From Bradyrhizobium sp. CIAT3101 (GTDB lineage Bacteria > Pseudomonadota > Alphaproteobacteria > Rhizobiales > Xanthobacteraceae): a DNA stretch of 64,000 bases. The stretch spans positions 9,197,001-9,261,000 of the forward strand of contig NZ_CP121634.1 in the NCBI RefSeq assembly GCF_029714945.1. The letters run 5' to 3'. Positions 18,695 to 28,523 of the stretch are shown here, one piece after another. The first letter of the stretch is position 1. The number at the start of each line of letters is the position of its first letter. The notes beneath the pieces were generated by a model that saw only the letters and a list, made by a program, of their open reading frames with translations, made no database searches and was not told the origin of the DNA. The position numbers and the translations under genes were made by a program.

Positions 18695-18698
<4 letters not shown>
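18042..18698 (-). CDS. Glutathione S-transferase family protein
   Basis: The 218-residue protein has an N-terminal thioredoxin-like glutathione domain (MITLYHCDAARSFRPLWMLEE, with the cis-proline loop LGTIPFMVDG and the glutathione-contact motif TESSGICHYL) and an all-helical C-terminal domain. Such enzymes conjugate or reduce electrophilic substrates with glutathione. Its ATG overlaps the stop of the upstream acyl-CoA dehydrogenase by 4 bp, so the two are co-translated and the transferase probably serves the same catabolic pathway, for example by detoxifying a reactive enoyl or epoxide intermediate (inference). Confidence 0.9.
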
Positions 18699-19861
<1,163 letters not shown>

Positions 19862-19871
19862 TCTACCCTCT

Positions 19872-19996
19872 CGTCATTCCGGGGCGCGCGGAGCGCGAAC
19901 CCGGAATCCATTCCTCTACAGCGTCTGGAGCCCGATGGGTTCTCAGGTGCGCAATTGCGCACCATAGTTCGACGTTTTGCGTCGCCCCGGAACGAC
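19872..19996. repeat. Palindromic repeat family B, copy 2
   Basis: The left end (CGTCATTCCGGGGCGCGCGG) matches the copy at 15895-15991 and the right end is CGCCCCGGAACGAC. Between them sits the 16-bp palindrome GTGCGCAATTGCGCAC (19947-19962), also found at 5506-5521. The element separates the two acyl-CoA dehydrogenase genes. Confidence 0.75.
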
Positions 19997-20004
19997 AGCG
20001 TGCG

Positions 20005-21141
20005 TCACAACCCCATCTGTCGCGACGCCAGATCCTTCATGATCTCCTCGGTGCCGCCGCCGATGGCGTTGACCTTGACCTCGCGGTAGATGCGCTCGGC
20101 CTTGATGCCGCGCATGAAGCCGGCGCCGCCAAAAATCTGCACGGCTTCCGAGGCGCAGAACGCCATCGTCTGCGTCGCCTGATTCTTCATCATGCAGATT
20201 TCGGCGACCGGGCTCTCGCCCTGCTCCAGACGCCAGGCCAGCAGCTCCAGCATCGCCTGCGACGCTGCGACCTTCTGCGCCATGTCGACGATCTTGTGGC
20301 GGATCACCTGATGCTGCGCGAGCGGCTTGCCAAAAGTCTTGCGTTCCTTGGCGTAGGCGATCGCTTCGTCGAGGCAGACGTGCGCGAAGGCGGTGCAGCC
20401 CGCCGCCACGCCCATCCGCTCGCTGTTGAAATTCCGCATGATGATCTTGAAACCCTGGCCCTCCTCGCCGATCAGGTTTTCGGCCGGCACGCGGCACTCG
20501 TCAAAATGCAAGGTTGCGGTGTCGGAGGCCCACCAGCCCATCTTCTTCAGCTTGGTGCGCGACAGGCCGGGCGTATCGCCCTCGATCAGGAGCAGGCTGA
20601 CGCCGCCGGCGCCTTCACCGCCCGTGCGCACCGCAACGGTCAGATAATCGGCGCGGACGCCCGAGGTGATGAAGGTCTTTTCGCCGCTCACGACGTAGTG
20701 ATCCCCGTCGCGCCGGGCCCTTGTGCGCAGGTTCGCGACGTCAGAACCGCCGCCCGGCTCGGTGATCGCGAGCGCGGAGATCTTCTCGCCGGAGAGCACT
20801 TGAGGCAGCACGCGTGCCTTCACCTCCGGTCGCGCCGCGCGGGCGATCGGGGGCGAGCCGATGGTGTGGCTCATCAGGCTGGCGCTGACACCGCCGGCAC
20901 CTGCCCGCGCCAGCTCCTGGCTGGCGACGATCTTCATGAACTGGTCGGCGGCGATCCCGCCATATTCCTCGGGGAATCCGAGGCCCAAGAGGCCGATCTC
21001 GGCCGCTTTCCGATAGAGCGCGCGGGGGAATTCGCCGGCCTCGTCCCATTCATGGGCGAAAGGCGCGATTTCCTTGTCGACGAAACGGCGCATCATTTCG
21101 CGGAAGGCATCGTGCTCGGCGGTGTAAAACGGGCTCTTCAT
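20005..21141 (-). CDS. Acyl-CoA dehydrogenase
   Basis: This 378-residue acyl-CoA dehydrogenase starts MKSPFYTAEHDAFREMMRRF and contains ALAITEPGGGSDVANLRT and VSGEKTFITSGVRADY at the flavin site, then EAVQIFGGAGFMRGIKAERIYREVKVNAIGGGTEEI, of which GGAGFMRGIKAERIYRE is the C-terminal signature. It is the promoter-proximal gene of the minus-strand catabolic block. It differs clearly from the next dehydrogenase, so the pathway probably has two separate alpha,beta-oxidation steps or two chain-length classes. Confidence 0.94.
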   Translation of the reverse strand: MKSPFYTAEHDAFREMMRRFVDKEIAPFAHEWDEAGEFPRALYRKAAEIGLLGLGFPEEYGGIAADQFMKIVASQELARAGAGGVSASLMSHTIGSPPIARAARPEVKARVLPQVLSGEKISALAITEPGGGSDVANLRTRARRDGDHYVVSGEKTFITSGVRADYLTVAVRTGGEGAGGVSLLLIEGDTPGLSRTKLKKMGWWASDTATLHFDECRVPAENLIGEEGQGFKIIMRNFNSERMGVAAGCTAFAHVCLDEAIAYAKERKTFGKPLAQHQVIRHKIVDMAQKVAASQAMLELLAWRLEQGESPVAEICMMKNQATQTMAFCASEAVQIFGGAGFMRGIKAERIYREVKVNAIGGGTEEIMKDLASRQMGL

Positions 21142-21245
21142 AGCATGCGCGTCTTCGACGACTCTCTTCTGTCACCATGGCTGGAACATCGGCGGCTCAC
21201 TTGCGCGGAGTGGCTGGCTGGAAAGCTTTCGAGATGCAACCGTGA

Positions 21246-23798
21246 TTACGCCGCGCTCTCCGCGTCCTTTTCGAACCTGATGACCTCTCGGAAGATTTCA
21301 CTTCCGTTGACGGAACCCACCACAACGTTTTCGTCGCTCCTCCACGGGGCCCACGCGTTCTCAATTACACTTCGAACGAATTCCTCAAGATTGGATGGCA
21401 ATTCGGTCTTAGTCGCCTCCGAAAAGAATTCTAAGAGATTTATTGGCCCATAGCCTGCGTATTCGTTGGGCACAAAGAGTATCTGCGAGTCCTCTTCGAA
21501 CGAGCTCTCAAACTCCTTCGGATGAACCTCTAGGTCTGCATCGTAGTCGACGCTGCCAAAATAGACGTCGAGTTGCTCGCGGCTAGACAGAAATTCAATT
21601 AGCTCGCTCGTTGACAGCCAATCGCCGTTCAATCTCGCAATCGGCAAATCTCCGATCGATCCTCCACATGCCAAGATGGTTTGCGCCCCACGCGCCTTGC
21701 CTTCGTCACCAATCAGCGTTTGGGAAATCAGATCAGCCTGCTCGGTTGCCCACATTGACAACACGTCCAGAGGCACTAACGCGAGCGCATCGTTTCGCGC
21801 AGCCGTAATCTCCCTGCCAGCGAGCAAACCAGAGATATAGCCAATATTCCTTGCACGAAGGCCACCCACAGTAATACAGCCACGCCCTCCACTACCGAAT
21901 CGTGCGGTCTCAATCATCGCACGACCATAGATTTGCCCGTCGCGAGTCAAAATTCTCAGCCGTGAATGATCATCGGCCCTCGCATCCTTGTCCTTTAAGG
22001 CCGCAGCCGAAAGTCGTGCAAAAAATCGGCTCTCAGCAAGAGTCAGCCAGTCTCTCGGCCGAACCACACATTCTTCAGAATCACCTTCTTTAACTACGAG
22101 ATCGACGTCGAGGTTCGGAGCAATGGATGCAGCTAGATACAGCAATGGCGTTGCTTCCCCATACTTGCTTGGGTGCAAAAGCCCCCCAGTCAGAGTTGGG
22201 TCTTTGTCGAGGCAAACCGAAACCCGAGTCCCGCCATCAATTGGGTAGTCCTGCGGATCAGTTTCATAGAGAACTGGACGCGAAGCCAAGCCATGTTGGA
22301 ACTCCAGCGTGCGCGCAGAATCGGAGGCCTTGTCGTATCGACGAGAGGTGACACTCACCTTCTTCCCAAGCATAAAGATTGAAAAGAAGCCTATGCCAAA
22401 CTTTCCCCTCACTGTAAGGCCGGACGCCTGAATACCCGGAAACTCTTGGGCCGCCAGAGGCGACCTCCAGAAGGAGTTGCCGAAATCGATCAGAGGCCCC
22501 GTGAGCACATTCGGCGACATCCCAACGCCCGTATCCTCTACTACGAGCCAAGTTTCATGGTCTCGTTTTTCAAGACCTATAGTGACCTGCCCCCAAGTCT
22601 GAGACCTCTGTTGGAGCTTTCGGCGAACGGCTACGGCATCTGATGCGTTCTGTATAAGCTCCCTGAGAGCCGCGGCGGGTTCGTTACCATATAACTTTCG
22701 TCCCCCAAGCGTCGAAACGATCTTCGGTACATCAGAGACGCGAACCGTACTATCGACAGGTACCCATCCGATCGTTTCTACAAACTTGGCAAGCTCCCTC
22801 GGCCCATCAATCCCCCTCACACGATTTGCATTCAGACGTCCCGTACTTCGTTTTTGGAGAAGATGATCGACGCTACGAAGCTCCTTGTCGACCTGTACAA
22901 GCGCATCATAAGCAAGCCACCACGCTTCAGCGAGGCTCAAATCGAAGGGAGGCGCTGCCGTGTAGACTAGCGCCTCCTCGTCGACGAACGGCACTGCCAT
23001 CCGCTCTTGAAAAGCCCAGTGTTGCGAGGAGACGCCTTGCGGATTCAGGAGCTTCCGCAAGAATGCGGGTGCTCGCCGCCGATCGATGTGCATAGCGTCC
23101 GATGTTCGCAGAAGGCAGGCAATCTTGGTCAAATCAATACGATTTCCGGTTCTTCCTCCCAGTGGACCAAGATCGTTCGCTAGATCGTCCTCAACCCGAG
23201 CAATGGGCCACCAATGGCTGTGAGCCAACTGACCGATCTTAGGTCCGTAGAAATTTCGGATCTCCGGATCGTCGATTAGGAACTCATCGGTTCCCACAGA
23301 GGATTTCCATGACATCGACGGCAGCTTTTCAGCTTGTGGCGCATGCATGATGCGCAGCGCATCGGCGGTCGCGAGTTCCTCAATTAATTGGTCGCTTGGA
23401 GAGTCGCCGGACGCTTCCTGAGCAGTCATAGAAATTCTTGCGTAGCTGTCTTTCCACGCCAGGGTTTCTTTTAAGCCCGCTAGTCCGTTCGGGTAAGCGG
23501 CGACGGTCATCGCGGCATCGTGCAGAAGTATGGCCCCTCCGAATACAAAGGCTTCGGGCGGATTAAGATCGACCTTTTCTCTCGCTAAGATTGAGCCCAT
23601 CTCCCAAAGCGAATCTAGGTGAGAAACGTCATGGACGGTCATCGTTGGCATATCGGCTTGAATTCGGCCGACGAGCGCCGCCGCCTTCTCTCGCATCGAG
23701 AAATAGCGTTCCTGAAAGTACTGCTGCTCTGATTGGGTGGCGTCTTGGCGCGACTGAACAAAGGCTCGCTGCCACAACCAAGTATCTCGATAATCCAT
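21246..23798 (-). CDS. HD-domain phosphohydrolase fused to an Hsp90-like (GHKL) ATPase
   Basis: This 850-residue protein is a two-part fusion. Residues about 50-320 form an HD-type metal hydrolase: VHDVSHLDSLW (His56, His60), LLHDAAM (His93-Asp94), and LLRTSDAMHIDRRRAP (Asp234). Residues about 365-560 are an Hsp90-type ATPase fold: LRELIQNASDAV (Glu380, Asn384), EDTGVGMS (Asp422) and GKFGIGFFSIFMLG, then GTRVSVCL. The remaining 290 residues are unassigned and end acidic. The ATG at 23798 follows GGGAGACAA; earlier TTG/ATG starts are weaker. Base composition is clearly AT-richer than the flanking genes, and it stands alone, which suggests horizontal transfer. Relatives with this layout are associated with conflict or stress systems, but no activity is proven here. 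Confidence 0.8.
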   Translation of the reverse strand: MDYRDTWLWQRAFVQSRQDATQSEQQYFQERYFSMREKAAALVGRIQADMPTMTVHDVSHLDSLWEMGSILAREKVDLNPPEAFVFGGAILLHDAAMTVAAYPNGLAGLKETLAWKDSYARISMTAQEASGDSPSDQLIEELATADALRIMHAPQAEKLPSMSWKSSVGTDEFLIDDPEIRNFYGPKIGQLAHSHWWPIARVEDDLANDLGPLGGRTGNRIDLTKIACLLRTSDAMHIDRRRAPAFLRKLLNPQGVSSQHWAFQERMAVPFVDEEALVYTAAPPFDLSLAEAWWLAYDALVQVDKELRSVDHLLQKRSTGRLNANRVRGIDGPRELAKFVETIGWVPVDSTVRVSDVPKIVSTLGGRKLYGNEPAAALRELIQNASDAVAVRRKLQQRSQTWGQVTIGLEKRDHETWLVVEDTGVGMSPNVLTGPLIDFGNSFWRSPLAAQEFPGIQASGLTVRGKFGIGFFSIFMLGKKVSVTSRRYDKASDSARTLEFQHGLASRPVLYETDPQDYPIDGGTRVSVCLDKDPTLTGGLLHPSKYGEATPLLYLAASIAPNLDVDLVVKEGDSEECVVRPRDWLTLAESRFFARLSAAALKDKDARADDHSRLRILTRDGQIYGRAMIETARFGSGGRGCITVGGLRARNIGYISGLLAGREITAARNDALALVPLDVLSMWATEQADLISQTLIGDEGKARGAQTILACGGSIGDLPIARLNGDWLSTSELIEFLSSREQLDVYFGSVDYDADLEVHPKEFESSFEEDSQILFVPNEYAGYGPINLLEFFSEATKTELPSNLEEFVRSVIENAWAPWRSDENVVVGSVNGSEIFREVIRFEKDAESAA

Positions 23799-24111
23799 TT
23801 GTCTCCCAATCCCCTCTACACGCATTAGGCGCAATGGTGCAACTTACCCTCTGCGCTCTCATCTCAAAAGCGTCCTGAAATACGATAATTCGGTTTCTCC
23901 CATCATAAGCGCACCAGAAGCCTAATCGGCCCACTCCGGCACAAGCCCCATATCCTAGCAACTCAACGCAAGACGGTTTTCACCCCTCGCAGGCCAACTC
24001 CAAATCAAAAAAGACTGCTGCACAAAACTCCGGCTGGCCTCCCAGGGCCATGCCGGGCATGGTGCACAGCAATAAAATTCAGGTGGCACAAGACCGCCGA
24101 GGGAGGGATTT
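23799..24111. other. Divergent intergenic region between the HD-ATPase and an acyl-CoA ligase
   Basis: The 313-bp stretch is AT-richer on the side of the HD-ATPase gene. It contains that gene's ribosome site (next to 23798) and a 15-bp dyad CCATGCC-G-GGCATGG at 24048-24062, 50 bp before the acyl-CoA ligase start. No coding region or clear promoter is visible. Confidence 0.5.
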
Positions 24112-25662
24112 TTGGCCGTTCGTTACTACGACTGGATCGCTCATCATGCGCGCCGCGCACCTCACAGGGTTGCGGCCATCGATCTCGCGAGCGAGCGCCG
24201 CTTCAGCTATGGGCAGCTTGACGCCCGCGTCTCGCGCCTCGCCTCGTTCTTCCGCCACACGCTGAATGTCTCGCGCGGCGACCGCGTCGCGGTACTGGCG
24301 CTGAACACGACCGACACGCTGGAGGTGCAGTTCGCCTGCGGGCGGCTTGGCGCGGTCTTCGTGCCGCTGAACACCCGGCTCACCGTTCCCGAGCTTCAGT
24401 TCATCACCGGCGATTGTGCGCCGAAGGTGATGATCCACGACACTGAGCTGGCCGAGACGGCGCTCACCGTGGCAAAGCTCTGCAACGTCGCCACCAGCTT
24501 GCTGCTTGGCCCCGGCGGCGGCTATGAGGCCGGCATCGCCTCTGCAAAACCGCTCGATCGCGCCGAGGACGTCACGCTCGATGATGTCTCGACCATCATG
24601 TACACGTCGGGCACGACGGGACATCCGAAGGGCGCGACCATCACCCATGGCATGACCTTCTGGAATTGCGTCAATCTCGGCGGGCCCGCCTGCATCGGAC
24701 CGTCCTCGGTGCTGCTCACCGTGCTGCCGCTGTTCCACACCGGCGGGCTCAACTGCTACACCAACCCCGTGCTGCATGCCGGCGGCACCGTGATGATCAT
24801 GCGCGCATTCGATCCCGGCATCGCGCTCGGCCTGATCAACGACCCCGCGCAAGGCATCAACGTGTTCTTCGGCGTGCCCGCGATCTATCAATTCATGGCG
24901 CAGCAGCCGGCCTTCGCGACGACGGACCTTTCTCGGCTGATCGTCTGCGGTGTCGGCGGCGCTCCGATGCCGGTGCCGCTGCTGAAGGTGTGGGAGGCGC
25001 GCGGCGTCGCGCTTCAGCAGGGCTACGGCATGACCGAGACGTCGCCGGCCGTGCTGGTGCTCGACCGTGAGGACGCGGCGCGCAAGGCCGGCTCCGCCGG
25101 CAAGCCAGTGCTGCACACCGAGGTGCGGATCGTGCGCCCGGACGGCAGCGATGCCGATGTCGGCGAGCTCGGTGAGCTCTGGGTCAAGGGACCGAACATC
25201 ACGCCGGGCTACTGGAACAGGCCGGACGCGAACAAATCCTCCTTCACCGACGGCTGGCTGCACACCGGCGATGCGACACGCGTGGATGACGAAGGCTTCT
25301 ACTACATCGTCGACCGCTGGAAGGACATGTACATCTCCGGCGGCGAGAACGTGTATCCCGCTGAAGTGGAGAATGTCTTGCATCAGCTCACCGCGATCGC
25401 GGAGGCCGCGGTGATCGGCATTCCCGATCCGCAATGGGGCGAAGTGGGCCTCGCCATCGTTGCGGTCAAACAGGGCCAGCGGCTGACCGAGGCCGACGTC
25501 TTTGCGCATTGCGCGGCCAATCTCGCGCGCTTCAAATGCCCGCGCCAGGTCCGCTTCGTCGATTCGCTGCCGCGCAACGCCACCGGCAAGATCCACAAGC
25601 CGACCCTGCGCAAGGAATTCTCGGTCGCTTCCGAGGTCGACAAGAAAGTCGCCAACGCCTGA
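24112..25662 (+). CDS. Acyl-CoA synthetase (AMP-forming, long-chain/aryl type)
   Basis: This 516-residue ANL-superfamily enzyme makes an acyl-CoA from a free acid, ATP and CoA. Signatures are MYTSGTTGHPKGA, QQGYGMTETSP, TGDATRVDDEGFYYIVDR, KDMYISGGENVYPAEVE and the C-terminal PRNATGKIHKPTLRK with the catalytic lysine. The TTG at 24112 is preceded by GGGAGGGA three bases away and is kept as start because the conserved N-terminus begins there. A terminator follows at once. The nearest plus-strand neighbour is a binding protein for branched-chain-type substrates, so it may activate an imported acid (inference). Confidence 0.92.
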   Translation: MAVRYYDWIAHHARRAPHRVAAIDLASERRFSYGQLDARVSRLASFFRHTLNVSRGDRVAVLALNTTDTLEVQFACGRLGAVFVPLNTRLTVPELQFITGDCAPKVMIHDTELAETALTVAKLCNVATSLLLGPGGGYEAGIASAKPLDRAEDVTLDDVSTIMYTSGTTGHPKGATITHGMTFWNCVNLGGPACIGPSSVLLTVLPLFHTGGLNCYTNPVLHAGGTVMIMRAFDPGIALGLINDPAQGINVFFGVPAIYQFMAQQPAFATTDLSRLIVCGVGGAPMPVPLLKVWEARGVALQQGYGMTETSPAVLVLDREDAARKAGSAGKPVLHTEVRIVRPDGSDADVGELGELWVKGPNITPGYWNRPDANKSSFTDGWLHTGDATRVDDEGFYYIVDRWKDMYISGGENVYPAEVENVLHQLTAIAEAAVIGIPDPQWGEVGLAIVAVKQGQRLTEADVFAHCAANLARFKCPRQVRFVDSLPRNATGKIHKPTLRKEFSVASEVDKKVANA

Positions 25663-25664
25663 TC

Positions 25665-25694
25665 AAAGCGCCCCTTGCGGGCGCTTCTTTGTTT
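25665..25694 (+). terminator. Intrinsic terminator after the acyl-CoA ligase
   Basis: AAGCGCCC (25666-25673) and GGGCGCTT (25679-25686) pair around a 5-base loop and are followed by CTTTGTTT. It lies 4 bp beyond the ligase stop and 42 bp before the next gene, so the binding-protein gene may need its own promoter or depend on read-through. Confidence 0.7.
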
Positions 25695-25735
25695 CTGACG
25701 TGCCTGTCCCCAACCAAGAAACCCAAGGAAATTTT

Positions 25736-26956
25736 ATGAAGAGGAAACTCTCCCTGCTCGCCGCTACAGCGGCCCTGGCATTATTCACGGCCCACGGCGC
25801 CCAGGCACAGAAGGCCTACGACACCGGCGTCACCGACACCGAGATCAAGCTCGGCAATGTCGAGGCCTATTCGGGACCTGCTTCCGCTTACGGCGTCATC
25901 GGCAAGACCGAGGAAGCCTATTTCAAGATGATCAACGATCAGGGCGGCATCAACGGCCGCAAGATCAACTGGATCTCCTATGACGACGGCTACTCGCCGC
26001 CGAAGACGGTGGAGCAGATCCGCAAGCTGATCGAGAGCGACGAGGTCTTCCTGGTGTTCAACGCGCTAGGCACGCCGACCCAGACCGCCGTGCAGAAATA
26101 TCACAACGCCAAGAAGGTGCCGCAGCTGTTCCTTGCCACCGGCGCCAGCAAGTGGAACGATCCGCACAACTTCCCCTGGACCATGGGCTTCCAGCCGAGC
26201 TACCGGGTCGAGGCGCGAATCTTCGCCAAATACATTCTGAAGGAGAAGCCGGACGCGAAGGTTGCGATCTTCTATGCCAACGACGATTTCGGCAAAGACT
26301 ACCTTGCCGGCATCAAGGACGTGTTCGGCGACAAGGCTTCGAAGCTGATCGTGGCCGAAGAAAGCTACGAGACGTCGGAGCCGTCGATCGACGCCCATAT
26401 CGTCAAGCTCAAGGACACCGGCGCCGATACGTTCGTCAACATCGCGACCCCCAAGTTCGCGGCGCAGGCGATCAAGAAGATCGCCGAGCTCGGCTGGAAA
26501 CCGATGCATCTGATGACCGACGTATCGGTGTCGATCGGCGCGGTGATGAAGCCTGCCGGCCTCGAGGCCTCCGAAGGCGTGCTCTCGGCCGGCTATCTCA
26601 AGGATGCCTCGGATCCGCAGTGGAAGGACGATGCCGGCATGAAGAAGTTCATGGCCTTCATCGAGAAGTACATGCCCGGCGCGAACATCTCGGACGCCAA
26701 TCTGGTCTATGGCTACGCCGCAGCCCAGACCATGGTGCAGGTGCTGAAGCAGGCGGGCGACAATCTCACCCGCGAGAACGTGATGAAGCAGGCCGCCAGC
26801 CTGAAGGACTTCACCCCCGACACGCTGATTCCGGGGATCACGATCAACACCTCGGCCACCGACTTTGCGCCGATCGAGCAGCTCAAGATGTGGCGCTTCA
26901 AGAGCGGCCAGTGGGAGCTGTTCGGCCCCATCATCAGCGCAGAACCGAGCGGCTAG
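25736..26956 (+). CDS. ABC transporter substrate-binding protein, branched-chain amino acid type (family 4/LivK-like)
   Basis: This 406-residue periplasmic binding protein begins with a Sec signal peptide (MKRKLSLLAATAALALFTAH, cleavage after AQA near residue 23). Family features are TEIKLGNVEAYSGPASAYG, INDQGGINGRKI and YDDGYSPPKTVEQ, and later ANDDFGKDYLAGIKDVFG. The ATG at 25736 follows AAGGA. No permease or ATPase gene is adjacent, so it must work with a transporter encoded elsewhere. In rhizobia this family often binds aromatic or organic acids rather than amino acids; its place after an acyl-CoA ligase fits that. Confidence 0.92.
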   Translation: MKRKLSLLAATAALALFTAHGAQAQKAYDTGVTDTEIKLGNVEAYSGPASAYGVIGKTEEAYFKMINDQGGINGRKINWISYDDGYSPPKTVEQIRKLIESDEVFLVFNALGTPTQTAVQKYHNAKKVPQLFLATGASKWNDPHNFPWTMGFQPSYRVEARIFAKYILKEKPDAKVAIFYANDDFGKDYLAGIKDVFGDKASKLIVAEESYETSEPSIDAHIVKLKDTGADTFVNIATPKFAAQAIKKIAELGWKPMHLMTDVSVSIGAVMKPAGLEASEGVLSAGYLKDASDPQWKDDAGMKKFMAFIEKYMPGANISDANLVYGYAAAQTMVQVLKQAGDNLTRENVMKQAASLKDFTPDTLIPGITINTSATDFAPIEQLKMWRFKSGQWELFGPIISAEPSG

Positions 26957-28470
26957 CTGCGATCGGAAATTGCCGACACGCGCGGGATGGCGGCCGAAAG
27001 GCCGCCATCTTTTTGATCGCTATCGCGCACGTCCCGGCTCACATCGATGGCCACGACGGAGAGGCCGAGACGGCGCGCATCACCGACACCCCTGAGCACC
27101 GGGCAGGCCCATGCCAGGGTGGCGACGCCTGATTTTGGCAGATCCAGGCTGAGCGTGTAGCGGTCGCAACCGATCTCGATCGCGGCGGGATCGACACGCG
27201 CGCCGTCGAGATAGAATTGCGTGCCGATCTGGTCGAGCGGCGCACGCAGCGCAGGGCTTCGGATGCAGACCGTATTGCGCCCAGCCGTTCCCTTGATGCG
27301 AACGGCCGCCTGCGGCTCGCTCCAGCGAAATGTGTAGCCGGCCGCCGTCTCCTCGGCGTGAAATCCGATCTGCGCGAGGACGTGATCGCCGAGCAGTTTC
27401 GGCGCAGGCCTGACGTGCCCGCGAACGCGACCGATACATTCGAGCCGCTGCAGGCGGATCAGCGATGCGATGTAGCGCTTCATCCAATGGGCGATGGCGT
27501 CGCTCGACCCGACCACCACCAGTCCCGTCAGCATCGATCGTGCATATGCGACCGCGAACCGTGCGGCGAGACGTGGACGGATATCGCCGAGCAGCGCCGG
27601 CGCGGTCCAGCGCCACATGGCCTGCAGCTTCTCGTCGAACCGCCTCCAGCCCCCGTAGCGCATCAGCGCGTTCAGTGCATGGAGGGCAAGCGCACCATCG
27701 AAATTGTACGGCTCGCTCCATTCGTGGGGAATCTCGAGCAGCTCCCAGCCCTGATCGTGTCGATCCTCGCTGAGATAACGGATCTCGCCCTGCACGAAAT
27801 CGAGCGTGAACGTCTTCAGCTCGCCGATCCGGCCGACGTAATAGTGGTGGAAGCGCGCCTCCTCGAGATAGCCGATGGCGTAGCCCCGCGCAAAATACCC
27901 GGCGGCGAGCACCCATTCGGCGAAATGACCTAGCTCTTCGCGCAGGCCCCCGCACTCCTCGTAGACGTCACGCCGCGTCACGAAGCACTGGTCGAGCACC
28001 TTGCGCCAGGGATGCTGCTTCATGCCGAACTCGATGTCGGCCTGGTACATCGCGGCCTCCGCCTCCGAGAGGCGGTTGTGGCAGATCGGGACCGAGCGGC
28101 AGGAAAACCCGGCCCAATCGGGATGATCGTCGATCGCGCGGATGCAGAGCGCAATCACGTCGGGCTCCGGCCGGCAATGCGATTCCGTAAAGAACAGATA
28201 GCGGCCCCGCGCCCTGGCGGCGCCGATTGCGCTGAGCCCGATATCGTGGACGGAGTCGGCGAATTCGAGCTGCGCTCGGTCGCCCGCGAGCTGCTTCAGC
28301 TCCGTGAGCGCCGTGAAATCGCGCGGCACGACCAGAATGATCTCATAGAGAGACCGGTCCGCCGTCTGCGCCGTCCAGCCGAGCCAGGATTGCTCCCATT
28401 GCCCGCGGTGAGATTCGAGCGGGATGATGACGGAGAACAGCGGCCGGTCGGGACCCAAGCCGGATTTCAT
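26953..28470 (-). CDS. Glycosyltransferase family 2 protein
   Basis: This 505-residue protein has an N-terminal GT-A fold: LFSVIIPLESH, FFTESHCRPEPDVI (a TESH variant in place of the usual DxD) and a middle segment with EECGGLREELGHFAEW. The 200-residue C-terminal part is unassigned. It probably adds a sugar to a cell-surface polysaccharide. Two starts are possible: ATG at 28470 or GTG at 28482, separated by a tandem 12-bp duplication encoding (M)KSG twice; neither has an ideal ribosome site. Its stop codon overlaps that of the convergent binding-protein gene by 3 bp, so its last codons contain that gene's terminator. Confidence 0.8.
   Translation of the reverse strand: MKSGLGPDRPLFSVIIPLESHRGQWEQSWLGWTAQTADRSLYEIILVVPRDFTALTELKQLAGDRAQLEFADSVHDIGLSAIGAARARGRYLFFTESHCRPEPDVIALCIRAIDDHPDWAGFSCRSVPICHNRLSEAEAAMYQADIEFGMKQHPWRKVLDQCFVTRRDVYEECGGLREELGHFAEWVLAAGYFARGYAIGYLEEARFHHYYVGRIGELKTFTLDFVQGEIRYLSEDRHDQGWELLEIPHEWSEPYNFDGALALHALNALMRYGGWRRFDEKLQAMWRWTAPALLGDIRPRLAARFAVAYARSMLTGLVVVGSSDAIAHWMKRYIASLIRLQRLECIGRVRGHVRPAPKLLGDHVLAQIGFHAEETAAGYTFRWSEPQAAVRIKGTAGRNTVCIRSPALRAPLDQIGTQFYLDGARVDPAAIEIGCDRYTLSLDLPKSGVATLAWACPVLRGVGDARRLGLSVVAIDVSRDVRDSDQKDGGLSAAIPRVSAISDRS
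26986..27014 (+). terminator. Strong intrinsic terminator after the binding protein
   Basis: A perfect 10-bp stem (GATGGCGGCC and GGCCGCCATC) with a GAAA tetraloop is followed by five T residues. It ends the plus-strand binding-protein transcript. It lies within the 3' coding part of the convergent glycosyltransferase gene, so the same bases also encode protein on the other strand. Confidence 0.85.
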
Positions 28471-28523
28471 GCCGGATTTCACCCCTCAACATGATCGCGC
28501 GGGACGCCAATTCGGGCGCAGGT

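Noticed and set aside
24079..25596. Minus-strand open frame opposite the second acyl-CoA ligase
   Set aside because: It is a shadow of the ligase gene with compositional bias and no ribosome site.
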